64,000 nucleotides of DNA from an uncultured Acetatifactor sp. Lineage in GTDB: Bacteria; Bacillota; Clostridia; Lachnospirales; Lachnospiraceae. The notes below the pieces were generated by a model, which worked only from the letters and a program-made list of their open reading frames with translations, was not told the DNA's origin and searched no databases. The stretch lies in assembly GCA_910578185.1 (NCBI GenBank), contig CAJTPN010000002.1, positions 25,834 through 89,833 on the forward strand, in the 5' to 3' direction. A program made the translations under genes and the position numbers. This document shows, in pieces, positions 8,500-16,581 of this stretch. The number at the start of each line of letters is the position of its first letter. The stretch's first letter is position 1.

Positions 8500-9903
8500 T
8501 CAGAATTCATTACCGGGAAATTTGGGAATGCCGTCAAAGCCCGGTTTTAACTCTTCATCGGTAGGAACGTAATCTTTCATTTCGCCGTTATTGTATTTTT
8601 CATAGGCCACCATGTCAAAATATCCTGTTCCTGTAAGGCCGAAAACTATGGTTTTTTCCTCTCCTGTTTCCTTGCATTTCAGGGCCTCGTTGATAGCGAC
8701 TCGGATTGCATGACTGCTTTCGGGTGCGGGGAGGATTCCTTCCACTTTTGCAAACTGAACGGCTGCGTCAAATACAGCGGTCTGTTCCACGCTGACAGCT
8801 TCCATGATTCCGTCGTGGTAGAGTTGGGAGAGTACGGGACTCATGCCATGGTAGCGTAATCCTCCCGCGTGATTGGCGGAGGGAATGAAACCGCTTCCCA
8901 GGGTATACATTTTTGCAAGCGGACAGACTTTGCCTGTATCGCAGAAGTCATATGCAAATACGCCCCGGGTGAAGCTGGGGCAGGAGGCGGGTTCTACGGC
9001 GATGATGCGGTAATTTTTCTCGCCGCGCAGAATTTCGCCTGCAAATGGGGAGATAAGCCCCCCAAGATTGGATCCGCCGCCGGCGCAGCCTATAATAATG
9101 TCGGGCGTAATATTATATTTGTCAAGAGCGGCTTTTGTTTCAAGTCCGATGATTGTTTGATGCAGAAGCACCTGATTTAATACGCTGCCAAGGACATAAC
9201 GGTAACCTTCCCGCGTACTTTCCGCTTCCACTGCTTCGGAGATGGCGCACCCAAGGCTTCCGCTGGTACCGGGGTGCTCGGCGAGAATTTTTCTCCCCAC
9301 TTCGGTGGTGCTGCTGGGGGAAGGCGTGACCGTGGCGCCGTAGGTACGCATTACTTCACGTCGAAAAGGTTTCTGTTCATAGGAAACCTTCACCATATAT
9401 ACCAGGCAGTCCAAGTCAAAATAGGAACAGGCCATGGACAGGGCGGTACCCCATTGCCCTGCGCCGGTTTCGGTAGTGACGCCTTTCAGCCCCTGTTTTT
9501 TGGCATAATATGCCTGGGCAATGGCGGAATTCAGTTTATGACTTCCGCTGGTATTGTTCCCTTCAAATTTATAGTAGATTTTTGCAGGGGTCTGAAGCTT
9601 CTCTTCCAGACAATATGCTCTAACCAGAGGTGAGGGACGGTACATTTTGTAAAAATCCTGGATTTCCCGGGGAATGGGAATATAGGCATTGGTGTCGTCC
9701 AATTCCTGCGCTACCAGCTCATCGCAGAAAACGCTCTTAAGCTCCTGGGCTGTCATGGGACGTAACGTTTCCGGATTCAGTAAAGGTGCAGGTTTATTTA
9801 TCATGTCAGCCCGTAGATTATACCATGCGGTTGGAATTTCATTTTCGGCCAGATAAATTTTATAAGGTATTTTCGTTTTTTCTTCCAATTGTTTTTCCTC
9901 CAA
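8500..9903 (-). CDS. trpB: TrpB2-type tryptophan synthase beta subunit-like PLP enzyme
   Basis: PLP-dependent fold-type II enzyme of 467 residues, the length of the TrpB2 class (classical TrpB is about 400). The Schiff-base lysine is Lys123 in NNTSGSHKLNSA. GAGQWGTALS and the phosphate-binding GCAGGGSNLGG loop are present. TrpB2 enzymes condense serine and indole without requiring TrpA. No trpA or other trp gene is nearby, so it may salvage indole or act in another PLP reaction. The start is the ATG at 9903. A consensus-like promoter lies just upstream on the minus strand. Confidence 0.88.
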   Translation of the reverse strand: MEEKQLEEKTKIPYKIYLAENEIPTAWYNLRADMINKPAPLLNPETLRPMTAQELKSVFCDELVAQELDDTNAYIPIPREIQDFYKMYRPSPLVRAYCLEEKLQTPAKIYYKFEGNNTSGSHKLNSAIAQAYYAKKQGLKGVTTETGAGQWGTALSMACSYFDLDCLVYMVKVSYEQKPFRREVMRTYGATVTPSPSSTTEVGRKILAEHPGTSGSLGCAISEAVEAESTREGYRYVLGSVLNQVLLHQTIIGLETKAALDKYNITPDIIIGCAGGGSNLGGLISPFAGEILRGEKNYRIIAVEPASCPSFTRGVFAYDFCDTGKVCPLAKMYTLGSGFIPSANHAGGLRYHGMSPVLSQLYHDGIMEAVSVEQTAVFDAAVQFAKVEGILPAPESSHAIRVAINEALKCKETGEEKTIVFGLTGTGYFDMVAYEKYNNGEMKDYVPTDEELKPGFDGIPKFPGNEF

Positions 9904-9919
9904 ATGTTATGTTGGTGTT

Positions 9920-9948
9920 ATCCTAGCACAATTTCCAGAAATTCGCAA
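9920..9948 (-). promoter_or_regulatory. Sigma-A promoter of the TrpB2-like gene
   Basis: On the minus strand TTGCGA (9948-9943), 17-base spacer, TAGGAT (9925-9920), only 17 bases ahead of the start codon. Confidence 0.55.
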
Positions 9949-9998
9949 CAACTAAATTACATAGCGGAGAAAATACTATCATTTTTCGATACATTATC

Positions 9999-10027
9999 GT
10001 GACTGAAACTTGCAGTTGTGGTATAAT
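9999..10027 (+). promoter_or_regulatory. Extended -10 promoter of the SNF2 gene
   Basis: GTGACT (9999-10004), 17-base spacer, TATAAT (10022-10027) preceded by TGG, an extended -10. It predicts an untranslated leader of about 230 bases. Confidence 0.6.
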
Positions 10028-10044
10028 GTACGTAAAGGGCAGAG

Positions 10045-10105
10045 TCAAATACTGATATAAGCCTCTGCCAAGCTTGCTTGAGCAGGGGCTTATACCAGTA
10101 TTTGA
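10045..10105 (+). repeat. Long inverted repeat in the SNF2 leader
   Basis: Arms at 10045-10068 and 10082-10105 are 24 bases each, separated by 13. They pair at 22 of 24 positions by Watson-Crick pairing, and one of the other two is a G-T wobble. No T-run follows, so this is not a simple terminator. Confidence 0.85.
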
Positions 10106-10118
10106 GGAGCGAAGCGAA

Positions 10119-10143
10119 CCCGAAAAAACTTTGTTTTTTCGGG
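10119..10143 (+). repeat. Second perfect hairpin in the SNF2 leader
   Basis: Arms CCCGAAAAAA (10119-10128) and TTTTTTCGGG (10134-10143), loop of five. The T-run lies inside the 3' arm, so terminator activity is doubtful in the plus direction. Confidence 0.75.
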
Positions 10144-10206
10144 CAACAGCCCATGGAAAGCATCAAGGGCAATAGCCCGTGAACGAAAGCATCAAGGGCA
10201 ACAGCC
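10141..10206 (+). repeat. Short direct repeats ahead of SNF2
   Basis: The unit GAAAGCATCAAGGGCAAYAGCC occurs at 10156-10177 and 10185-10206. The part GGGCAAYAGCC also occurs at 10141-10151. GGGC/GCCC within a unit can form a small stem. This resembles an interspersed repeat family, not CRISPR. Confidence 0.75.
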
Positions 10207-10267
10207 GCACTAAGTGCATCCCAATAAATGCAAGGATCCAGTAAATTTGGATAAGGAGAACATAAGT

Positions 10268-13200
10268 ATGCAGAGTGAACAGAAGGAATATATTGTGCTG
10301 AACCATCGGGAGGAGCCGGAAGAGTCGGAAAATATGCGGCCAGTGTCTGCGGAAAGCGCTGAGTTGGCACAGTATCAATACTTTGATTGTAGGGAAATAC
10401 AAAAAAATATGCGGTTGACCAATGCCGTTAAATTAAAAGCGCAGAAGCTTTTCCAAGAAAAAAAGGTGGTACTGGATAGTCTGGAGAGCGGATATCTGGA
10501 GGGAAAAAATGAAGTTGTGGCAGAGGCGTTTGGAACGGCGGAAGAGGGGAGGAAGGCGTTTCCACTCAAAATGGTTTTTTCCAGAAGCAATTCTCTTTAT
10601 GCGGACTGCGGGTGTCCTGACTGCAGGCGGCATTATTATTCCAGCAGTTACAGAAGGGAGTATTGCCCTTATCTTGCGGCATTTGTGATGGTGCTGCAGG
10701 AGCGGCTGGAAGGAAAAAATTTCGGAGATGCCACGGATGCCGATGCTATGAGATTTTTGGCGGCGTTTTTGGAACAGCGTGTCAATCATATGGTTTCCGG
10801 GGTTCTGGGGAAGGGAGAAACGCTTTTGTTGACTCCAAGGGTTATCAACAGGGACGGAGATTTAGCCATATCCTTTAAAGTAGGAGAGAATAAACTGTAT
10901 GTAGTGAAGGATTTGTTTGAATTCTACAGAAATGTGCAGGAATCAAAAATGTCGTCTTATGGAAGCAGTGCAGTCTTCAACCACAGCATTAGCAGCTTTA
11001 CGAAAGAATCAAGAAAATGGATCGACTATATAGGCAGGATTGTCAAGGAGGAGTCGGCCTTTGAACAGAGACTGATTGATGCCCGTAGTTACACCAAGAG
11101 GGCATTATCAAAAAACAGTGAACTGGCGTTGTTTGGTTGGAGATTGGATGAATTATATGAATTAATGGGGGAGAAAGGCCTGGAATATGAAGAAAAGAGC
11201 CAGGGAGACAAACAGAAAGGTATCTTGTACGCTGGGGAAAATAATCCGCATATTTCTTTGACCATTCGAAAAAATAATATCAGCAGCAGAAATAATTTTC
11301 ACGGTATTACTGTTGAATGTCGCATGCCCAATTTGTTTTACGGTGTTGGGAAGGCATATTATATTTCAGGCGACAGACTATTTCGCCTGGAAGAGGAATT
11401 CCAACAGCGCATCCGAACGCTTGCAGCCTTTTGCAGGCACGGTAAATTCAGTTTCCAGGTGGGGAGAAATAAATTGGCGCAGTTTTACTATTCGGTATTA
11501 CCGCAGCTGGAAGGCGCGGTGGATATTATGGAGGAAAATGCGGACGAGATTTGGGCGTATCTTCCGCCTCAGGTGGAGTTTGTTTTTTATCTGGATGCGG
11601 AGGAACATAATATGAGCTGTCGTGTGGCGGCAAGGTATGGGGATCAGGAGATTTCCATCACGAATATTCCAGAAGAAGGGAGAAACACAGGACATTTCAG
11701 AGATTACGAGAGGGAGCAGGAGGTCTTGTTTCTGGTGCGTCAGAGTTTTCCATATTTTGATGAGGAGAAAGAAGAGTTTCACTGTGGGCAGGAAGAAGAA
11801 TTGATGTATCAGGTTTTGGAGAAAGGAGTGGATCTTCTGCTCACTTTAGGCCAGGTGCAGTGTACCAGACGATTCAGCAGCCTGAATATAGGGCGCAGAG
11901 TAAGAATGTCCGTAGGCATATCCGTTTCCAAAAATCTGCTGAATTTGAATATTTCTACACAGGATATTCCTCCGGAGGAGTTGCTGGATATTTTAAAGAG
12001 TTATCGTCGGAAGAAAAAGTATCACCGACTTCATAACGGCGATTTCATTAACCTGGAAGAGGATAATTCTCTGCTGACGCTGGCGGAGATGATGGATACC
12101 CTGAGAATGGCGCCAAAAGAGTTGTTAAAGGGAAATATGAAGATTCCTCTTTATCGGGCGCTTTATCTGGACAGGCTGTTGGAAAAAAACGAAGAGATAT
12201 ACAGCAATAGAGATAGCCATTTTCGTGAAATGGTAAAAAATTTTAAGACGCTGAAGGATGCGGATTATGAGGAACCCATGTCTCTTGCGGGCACAATGCG
12301 GGGATATCAGCGAACCGGTTATCGGTGGCTGCGCACTTTGGAAGCGTATGGTCTGGGCGGAATTCTGGCTGACGATATGGGATTGGGAAAAACATTGCAG
12401 ATATTGGCAGTTTTGCTCTCGGCCAGGGAGGAGGGAAAGGACGAAACCTCTCTTGTGGTTGCGCCTGCATCCCTGGTATTTAATTGGGGGGAGGAGATTC
12501 GGAGTTATACGCCGGAGCTCTCCTGCGGATTTATCACCGGAACACAGGAAGAGAGAAGAGAAAAACTGGAGCATTATAGGGAATATGACGTAATCATTAC
12601 TTCTTATGATCTGTTGAAGCGGGATATAGAAAACTACGAAGACAAGGAATTCTATTACCAGATTATTGATGAGGCGCAATATATCAAAAATCATACCACA
12701 GCGGCGGCCAAGGCCGTAAAGGCAATAAAAAGTCATACGCGGTATGCGCTTACGGGAACACCGATAGAAAACCGGTTGAGTGAGTTATGGAGCATCTTTG
12801 ATTATCTGATTCCGGGATATCTGTATGGATATGATGTGTTTCGGAATGATTTTGAAGCGCCCATTGTAAAGAATGAAGATCAAATGGTATTAGAGCGACT
12901 GCAAAGGATGACAGCACCGTTTATATTGCGCAGAATGAAGGAGAACGTACTGAAGGATCTTCCGGAAAAACTGGAGGAGAATTGCTATGTCAGATTTGAG
13001 CCGGAGCAGCAAAAACTCTATGACGCACAAGTCCTTTATATGAAACAGCAGATTGCCATGCAGGACGCCCAGGAGTTTCAGAAGAATAAGATACAGATAC
13101 TGGCAGAATTAATGAAGCTGCGGCAGATTTGCTGCGATCCGGGGCTATGCTTTGAAAATTATAAGGGTGAGTCTTCTAAACTGGAAGCCTGTGTGGAGTT

Positions 13201-13681
13201 GTTGCAAAGCGCGGTGGAAGGCGGACATAAAATATTGTTGTTTTCACAGTTTACGTCCATGCTGGACCTGATTGCAAGAAGGCTGGAAAAGGATGGCATC
13301 AGTTTTTATACGATTACTGGAGCCACGCCAAAGGAAAAGCGCCTGCAGCTTGTAAAGGCGTTTAATACGGATGATACAAAAGTGTTTTTAATTTCCTTGA
13401 AAGCCGGAGGGGTTGGATTAAATCTGACGGGAGCGGATGTTGTGATTCATTATGATCCATGGTGGAATCTGGCGGTGCAAAATCAGGCCACGGACAGAGC
13501 GCATCGTATTGGACAGACTAAGGTGGTAGTGGTGTACAGGCTGATTGCGAAGGGTACTATTGAAGAAAAGATTCAGGAATTGCAGGAGAGCAAGCGGGCG
13601 CTTTCGGAGCAGATTATACAGGGAGATGCAGGGCAGCTTGGGGGGATGAGTAAGGAGGATTTTATTTCATTGTTGGGATAG
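10268..13681 (+). CDS. SWIM zinc-finger and SNF2 helicase-like ATPase
   Basis: A protein of 1137 residues. Near residue 112 lies a Cys cluster (CGCPDCRRHY, then EYCPYLAAF) that fits a SWIM-type zinc finger. A SNF2-associated region follows, then the two RecA lobes. Walker A is DDMGLGKTLQ at about 702, the DEAQ box is IIDEAQYIKN at about 801, TGTPIENRLSELWS is motif III, and motif VI is QATDRAHRIGQ near 1075. Such bacterial SNF2 proteins are DNA translocases of unclear role, perhaps clearing proteins from DNA. Start: ATG 10268 behind AAGGAG. An in-frame GTG at 10214 lacks a ribosome site. It stands alone, with its own promoter and an elaborate leader. Confidence 0.93.
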   Translation: MQSEQKEYIVLNHREEPEESENMRPVSAESAELAQYQYFDCREIQKNMRLTNAVKLKAQKLFQEKKVVLDSLESGYLEGKNEVVAEAFGTAEEGRKAFPLKMVFSRSNSLYADCGCPDCRRHYYSSSYRREYCPYLAAFVMVLQERLEGKNFGDATDADAMRFLAAFLEQRVNHMVSGVLGKGETLLLTPRVINRDGDLAISFKVGENKLYVVKDLFEFYRNVQESKMSSYGSSAVFNHSISSFTKESRKWIDYIGRIVKEESAFEQRLIDARSYTKRALSKNSELALFGWRLDELYELMGEKGLEYEEKSQGDKQKGILYAGENNPHISLTIRKNNISSRNNFHGITVECRMPNLFYGVGKAYYISGDRLFRLEEEFQQRIRTLAAFCRHGKFSFQVGRNKLAQFYYSVLPQLEGAVDIMEENADEIWAYLPPQVEFVFYLDAEEHNMSCRVAARYGDQEISITNIPEEGRNTGHFRDYEREQEVLFLVRQSFPYFDEEKEEFHCGQEEELMYQVLEKGVDLLLTLGQVQCTRRFSSLNIGRRVRMSVGISVSKNLLNLNISTQDIPPEELLDILKSYRRKKKYHRLHNGDFINLEEDNSLLTLAEMMDTLRMAPKELLKGNMKIPLYRALYLDRLLEKNEEIYSNRDSHFREMVKNFKTLKDADYEEPMSLAGTMRGYQRTGYRWLRTLEAYGLGGILADDMGLGKTLQILAVLLSAREEGKDETSLVVAPASLVFNWGEEIRSYTPELSCGFITGTQEERREKLEHYREYDVIITSYDLLKRDIENYEDKEFYYQIIDEAQYIKNHTTAAAKAVKAIKSHTRYALTGTPIENRLSELWSIFDYLIPGYLYGYDVFRNDFEAPIVKNEDQMVLERLQRMTAPFILRRMKENVLKDLPEKLEENCYVRFEPEQQKLYDAQVLYMKQQIAMQDAQEFQKNKIQILAELMKLRQICCDPGLCFENYKGESSKLEACVELLQSAVEGGHKILLFSQFTSMLDLIARRLEKDGISFYTITGATPKEKRLQLVKAFNTDDTKVFLISLKAGGVGLNLTGADVVIHYDPWWNLAVQNQATDRAHRIGQTKVVVVYRLIAKGTIEEKIQELQESKRALSEQIIQGDAGQLGGMSKEDFISLLG

Positions 13682-13687
13682 TCAAGT

Positions 13688-13717
13688 AAGGGGGAAAAAC
13701 CTCCTTGGAGAATTTTT
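13688..13717 (+). terminator. Terminator after the SNF2 gene
   Basis: AAGGGGG (13688-13694) pairs with CCTCCTT (13700-13706) around an A5 loop. GGAGAATTTTT follows. Confidence 0.5.
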
Positions 13718-13811
13718 ATAAACGAAACAACTTGAAAATAGAATACTTTATACATTCAGGTATATTTTTCCAATCTTGTCCATATACTTGTATAAAAAGG
13801 AGGAGACGTTT

Positions 13812-14051
13812 ATGGCAAGAGGACAGCGAAAGACGATTGAAGAAAAAATTACTGCGAAGCAAGAGCTGATAGAGGCGCTGATGACTCGTGTGGAATCCGA
13901 AAAAAGAGAATTGAATGATCTTTATCAGGAAAAGAGAAAGAAGGAATTGGAGGCAGTCAGTGAACTCATTGAAGAGTCAGGGCTGGAGCCTGAAGAAGTG
14001 GCGGCGGTGTTGCAGCAGTATCTGGAAGAACGCGAAGAGGCGGCTTCTTGA
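13812..14051 (+). CDS. Small charged coiled-coil protein, DUF4315-like
   Basis: A 79-residue cytosolic protein starting at ATG 13812 behind AAGGAGGAG. Residues about 8-55 are a Lys/Glu heptad-rich helix (EEKITAKQELIEALMTRVES) that looks like a coiled coil. The end ESGLEPEEVAAVLQQYLEE resembles the short tail of DUF4315 proteins, which is a weak match from memory. Function unknown. A bidirectional terminator follows. Confidence 0.75.
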   Translation: MARGQRKTIEEKITAKQELIEALMTRVESEKRELNDLYQEKRKKELEAVSELIEESGLEPEEVAAVLQQYLEEREEAAS

Positions 14052-14077
14052 GTGGCAATGTTTGTTCTATGTATTAT

Positions 14078-14112
14078 AAAATCCAGGAGATGAAGCTATC
14101 TCCTGGATTTTT
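14078..14112. terminator. Bidirectional terminator
   Basis: Arms AAAATCCAGGAGAT (14078-14091) and ATCTCCTGGATTTTT (14098-14112). The A-run on one side and T-run on the other serve both convergent genes. Confidence 0.85.
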
Positions 14113-14116
14113 ACTA

Positions 14117-16402
14117 TCAGTTTATTTCTCTTGCTGCAAATTTGAGCTCGTTTTCCAGACTCTCAGGTACCAATACATTGCCGTTGCGGAACTTTTGCAC
14201 CAGCGCGTTCAAGTGATGTGTGCGCTGTGCCGAGGTGATTTTTTGACGGTGGATCAGTTCCGAGAACATAGGATTTTGTTCCAGCGTGCCGTCCAGGGTG
14301 GCGGGAAAAGGACAGTAGGTAAAGAGGATGCGGCGTGCAACCTTGTTCAACCTTGCGGAACCGTTGCTTTCGAATAATACCCATACAATATAGTCCCTGA
14401 CAAACATTTCTTTAAAGCTGTTTTTTGCTCTCTGCAGACTGATGACAAGCTTTTCTTTTGCGTCCTTGCTCAATTCACTGTTTTTTCTGAAAAACTGTAC
14501 ATAGTCAAAATATTCGCTGGTAAGAGAAGCTTCCGTCACATCGTTCCAGCGTCCGCCCTGTATCCGCTTACACAGCTCCCAGCGGAATTCGCCGGTCAGT
14601 CGTACCATGGTTGTGTTTAAGTCCTCCATGTGGAAGATGGAGAAGATCATACGGCAGGGGCTGTTACGTTTTTTCCCTTCGATTTCCTGCCACATGGAGC
14701 CTTTGATACCCACATTGGGCATCAGAATGATATCAGGCAAAAATTCCAAATGTATGCTTTCCTTGCCCATGATCTGCGCATTGTCAAAGTCCATACTCTC
14801 GCGGTAAAAGGCTGAGTAATCAATGCTTTTTATCATTTCCAGCGCCTTTGATATCTGTTCCGAGGTGATGAAGGAAGCGTTTAAGTCTTTCAATACGTTT
14901 TCTGCGGCAAACAGAGGACAGAAGGTAGTGATACGTCCATATGTTATTTTATTTACGGACGGGAACATGTTTTCCAGCTCAAACCGAACCTTTTCCAGAG
15001 GATTGTTTTCCAAGTCCGCAATTTGGGTGGCAGATAAATTGCCCTGTCGTTTTTGCTTGTGGACAAAATCCGTGTAATCTTCGTCCAGTTCGCTTCGGCT
15101 GGGGCTTTTTTCACCGTTATATATTGCCAGCAGCCAGTCGTAGAAAGTATATATTCCTGACTCTGTTGAAGTTACTATGTGGTGAACCAATCGGTAGAGT
15201 GTGACGCTGTTATCCTCTCCGGCAAGCGCTTCGTCCACATAGCCAAAATACAGGAACATGCGAATCTGGACGGGAAGAACCGACGTGGATATGGAGCGCT
15301 CAAATATGCTGGTATACAAAACGTAAAAATCTTCTGTCAGTTTCCTGCGCACGCGGCTACAGTTTTCTTCCATGGAACTTTTGTCTTCCATGGCTTTGTA
15401 TGCGGCCACATTTTGCCGGAAGGAGGTTTCTGTCTCCTGATCCAGGTCGGCATACTCCAAAATAGTGTCCATGGAACCGGCCAATTCCTTTAAGATGTCC
15501 GAAGCGGATTCGTCCTCCGAGGAAACTTCTTTCATGGGGGCGGAGAGCTGTTTGATCTTATCCTGGAAAGCGGTCATTCTAGCGGCAACCTGATCTTTGT
15601 TTACCTCAGGATATTGTTCCAGCTGTTTGGCCATTCGCTCAATATTGTCATAGAGTCCTTCGGAGTCCAGACTGCTTTGTCCCAGGCGGTAATAAAGCTT
15701 TGTCAGCATATCAAACAGATCGTTTCCGGATTCGTTAAAATAACATTTGATGATCTGGGAACGATACCGGTATTGTTCATCCAGTACCGAATAGGTTTTG
15801 CGGAAGTCCAGGGAACCTTTGCGGAGAATACCCAGCGACAATCCGGGTTCCTGCAGCATGATGCCGGAGTTTGCTCCCCCGTAAATATGCTGCAGCGCAA
15901 TATAATAGCTGTTCAGCCATACGTCGGGTGACTCTTCCCCCAGATAGGCATAGACGGAATCAAAATCCTCCGGGGTACGGGGGGTATATTTATGCTTACC
16001 GCAAAGCGCATTATACTTTTCGTAATCTTCCGTAAAATTTTGATACAGGCTGATGCTGTTCATCTCTGATACCGAGCTCTGGGCCATTAGAGCATTAAAC
16101 TGACGGAACAGGGACATAATAAACAGTTTGGCGATATCCGGACGCTTTTGAAGTATATCGTTTAAGGTCTCCATACTGTTTAGGGGAAATGTCATGATGG
16201 TGGTTTCCGCAGATGTGACGTATCCGAGGAAATGAACCTCGGAACAGATCTCACAGATACCGATTACATCTCCCGTGGTCAATCGATAGGTTCCTCCGGG
16301 ATATTCTGCCAAAACGCTTCCCTGGGTAATCAGATGCAGCGCCGTCATGGGCTGTTCGGAGCGATAAATTCTTTTTCCGTTTTCTAAAGTATTTCCTGCC
16401 AT
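14117..16402 (-). CDS. Large protein with a degenerate cyclic-nucleotide-binding-like N-terminus
   Basis: A protein of 761 residues. Residues about 8-105 look like a Crp/cNMP-binding beta roll (EQPMTALHLITQGSVLAEYP, then TYRLTTGDVIGICEI). The usual phosphate-binding signature, with Gly-Glu and Arg-Ala residues, is not visible: here the loop reads ICSEVHFLGYVTSAE. It may no longer bind a nucleotide. The remaining 650 residues are alpha-helical looking, without membrane segments, and I do not recognise the family. No helix-turn-helix was seen. It lies downstream of the giant activase gene on the same strand (161 bases between) and could be co-transcribed. Confidence 0.75.
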   Translation of the reverse strand: MAGNTLENGKRIYRSEQPMTALHLITQGSVLAEYPGGTYRLTTGDVIGICEICSEVHFLGYVTSAETTIMTFPLNSMETLNDILQKRPDIAKLFIMSLFRQFNALMAQSSVSEMNSISLYQNFTEDYEKYNALCGKHKYTPRTPEDFDSVYAYLGEESPDVWLNSYYIALQHIYGGANSGIMLQEPGLSLGILRKGSLDFRKTYSVLDEQYRYRSQIIKCYFNESGNDLFDMLTKLYYRLGQSSLDSEGLYDNIERMAKQLEQYPEVNKDQVAARMTAFQDKIKQLSAPMKEVSSEDESASDILKELAGSMDTILEYADLDQETETSFRQNVAAYKAMEDKSSMEENCSRVRRKLTEDFYVLYTSIFERSISTSVLPVQIRMFLYFGYVDEALAGEDNSVTLYRLVHHIVTSTESGIYTFYDWLLAIYNGEKSPSRSELDEDYTDFVHKQKRQGNLSATQIADLENNPLEKVRFELENMFPSVNKITYGRITTFCPLFAAENVLKDLNASFITSEQISKALEMIKSIDYSAFYRESMDFDNAQIMGKESIHLEFLPDIILMPNVGIKGSMWQEIEGKKRNSPCRMIFSIFHMEDLNTTMVRLTGEFRWELCKRIQGGRWNDVTEASLTSEYFDYVQFFRKNSELSKDAKEKLVISLQRAKNSFKEMFVRDYIVWVLFESNGSARLNKVARRILFTYCPFPATLDGTLEQNPMFSELIHRQKITSAQRTHHLNALVQKFRNGNVLVPESLENELKFAAREIN

Positions 16403-16512
16403 AGTTTCCTCACAACTTTATTATTTTTTTGTGTAACATTTAATATAACGTTAATTATAAAATGAAAATATAAATAAATATTGAATGAAAATTTATAAGC
16501 TTTTAATAAATC

Positions 16513-16581
16513 ATAGCCGAAAAAGCCATGAATGTCAAGCGGGGGCTTTTCAGCCAAAGGGGCCTATCGCCCCTTTAAATT
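16513..16581 (-). other. Hairpin cluster at the end of the activase gene
   Basis: On the minus strand AAAGGGGC/GCCCCTTT forms a perfect stem whose loop holds the TAG stop. GGCT-GAAA-AGCC follows (a GNRA tetraloop), then CATGGC/GCTATG ahead of an AT-rich stretch. These could be a composite weak terminator or mRNA 3' protection. No long T-run is present. Confidence 0.5.

Larger units (their letters stand above)
9904..10267. other. 364-base divergent intergenic region
   Basis: Contains back-to-back promoters for the TrpB2-like gene (minus) and the SNF2 gene (plus). The SNF2 leader of about 230 bases holds two long hairpins and a short repeat family, each listed separately. Confidence 0.8.

Noticed and set aside
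10141..10206. Possible CRISPR array
   Set aside because: Only two full copies and one partial, with unequal spacing (26 and 29 bases) and no cas genes.
12125..12736. 203-residue minus-strand frame inside the SNF2 gene
   Set aside because: Covers the conserved Walker A region of SNF2 on the other strand; a shadow.
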